From: DATFLL01 sp035267785
Lineage (GTDB): Bacteria > Pseudomonadota > Gammaproteobacteria > DATFLL01
Length of the DNA stretch: 31,567 bases
Assembly: GCA_035267785.1 (NCBI GenBank)
Contig: DATFLL010000058.1
Location: 1-31,567, forward strand
Reading direction: 5' to 3'
Part shown: piece after piece, positions 30,952-31,567 of the stretch
Numbering within the stretch: position 1 is the first letter of the stretch
Layout: each line of letters starts with the position of its first letter
Program-made: the position numbers and the translations under genes
The notes under the pieces: generated by a model
Seen by the model: the letters and a program-made list of their open reading frames with translations, nothing else
What the model was told of the DNA's origin: nothing
Databases searched by the model: none

Positions 30952-31567
30952 ATGTCCGAGCAAAGGATCGTCGCGCTGGCGGAAGTCCGCGCTGCCTGCA
31001 AGTCCTGCAGCCTGTTTCACCTCTGCCTGCCCATGAGCATCGGCAGCGCCGACCTGGAGCAGCTGGACCGCATCATCAAGCGGCGCCGGCCGCTCAAACG
31101 CGGCGAGCACCTGTTTCGCATGGGCGACAACTTCCAGAACGTCTTCGCGGTGCGCTCGGGTTCCATCAAGACCTACACCGCCACCGAGGACGGCCAGGAG
31201 CAGATCACCGGCTTCCACCTGCCCGGCGAGCTGGTGGGCCTGGACGCCATCAGCGACGTCAAGCACCCCTGCGGCGCCAAGGCACTGGAGACCACCAGCC
31301 TGTGCGAGATTCCCTTCGAACAGCTGGAAGACCTGGGCAACAAGGTGCGCGGCCTGCAGCACCACCTGTACCGCATCATGAGCAAGGAGATCATCAAGGA
31401 CGAGAACATGCTCATGCTACTGGGCAAAATGACCGCCGAGGAACGTCTGGCCACCTTCCTGCTCGGCATCTCGGCGCGCTTCAAGCAGCGCGGCTTCTCG
31501 GCCAGCGAGTTCTATCTCAGTATGTCGCGCAACGACATCGGCAACTACCTGGGCCTGGCGGTGGAGA
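30952..31567 (+). CDS. fnr: FNR/ANR-type oxygen-sensing regulator, 3'-truncated
   Basis: 205 residues are present, running off the right edge. The four iron-sulfur cysteines of FNR are conserved in spacing: Cys16, Cys19 and Cys25 (CKSCSLFHLC) and Cys118 (LCEIPFEQL). An additional Cys107 is present. The cyclic-nucleotide-fold sensor includes SIKTYTATEDGQEQITGFHLPGELVG. The dimerisation helix and the start of the DNA-binding domain (EERLATFLLGISARF, SRNDIGNYLGLAVE) follow, but the recognition helix is cut off. In FNR/ANR the [4Fe-4S] form under low oxygen activates anaerobic genes. It is divergent from hisB. The ATG at 30952 has only a weak ribosome binding site. Confidence 0.93.
   Translation, partial: MSEQRIVALAEVRAACKSCSLFHLCLPMSIGSADLEQLDRIIKRRRPLKRGEHLFRMGDNFQNVFAVRSGSIKTYTATEDGQEQITGFHLPGELVGLDAISDVKHPCGAKALETTSLCEIPFEQLEDLGNKVRGLQHHLYRIMSKEIIKDENMLMLLGKMTAEERLATFLLGISARFKQRGFSASEFYLSMSRNDIGNYLGLAVE

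Noticed and set aside
1..31567. CRISPR arrays, tRNA or rRNA genes, insertion sequences, phage or integrase genes
   Set aside because: Looked for on both strands by eye; the only tandem repeats are the heptamers at 4765-4889, which are far too short for CRISPR, and no transposase-like or RNA gene sequence was seen.

Overview
The window is about 31.6 kb of GC-rich (roughly 65% by eye), densely packed chromosomal DNA. Gene content and order (hisBHAFIE-hinT-tatABC, a TrkH/TrkA pair, SlyD, MtfA, and an FNR/ANR-type regulator with the Cys pattern of E. coli FNR) point to a gammaproteobacterium. A Chromatiales/Ectothiorhodospiraceae-like lineage is my guess, and I cannot prove it. I see no insertion sequence, integrase, phage gene, CRISPR array, rRNA or tRNA. 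It reads as ordinary core chromosome with several poorly characterised genes.

Layout. (1) 1-3745: a YgjP-type zinc peptidase cut by the left edge converges, with overlapping 3' ends, on a minus-strand cluster DUF4197 lipoprotein - YihY/BrkB membrane protein - MtfA peptidase. (2) 3860-6703: an alpha/beta hydrolase, a tandem heptanucleotide-repeat array, a secreted metallo-beta-lactamase-fold hydrolase, and SlyD. (3) 6701-13500: ion homeostasis. TrkH, a half-length TrkA and an exported double-thioredoxin protein run left. An NhaP-type cation/proton antiporter with a TrkA-N-like tail, overlapping by one base a two-domain polyphosphate:AMP phosphotransferase, runs right. (4) 13746-16384: a CDP-archaeol-synthase-like membrane protein and a DnaJ-related protein run left. 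A conserved-looking unknown protein and a small HExxH protein run right. (5) 16397-19313: an orphan PhnD-like periplasmic binding protein, divergent from a 580-residue unknown protein with a possible PilZ-like C-terminal domain. (6) 19436-22742: an ECF sigma factor, its zinc-finger anti-sigma factor, a small secreted acidic Asp/Glu/His-rich protein, an intrinsic terminator, and a TPR/outer-membrane beta-barrel protein. (7) 22714-30638: a long minus-strand run hisB-hisH-hisA-hisF-hisI-hisE-hinT-tatA-tatB-tatC followed by a DUF255 thioredoxin-domain protein. (8) 30952-end: an FNR/ANR regulator cut by the right edge.

Working together: histidine biosynthesis and Tat export form one apparent transcription unit. 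Potassium import, Na+/K+ exchange and polyphosphate-linked nucleotide phosphorylation sit back to back. The most promising under-described module is the sigma/anti-sigma - acidic exported protein - TPR barrel cluster. It may be an envelope-stress or surface/export system, but this is inference from context. The 580-residue PilZ-like protein and the two unknown genes at 15050-16384 come next.
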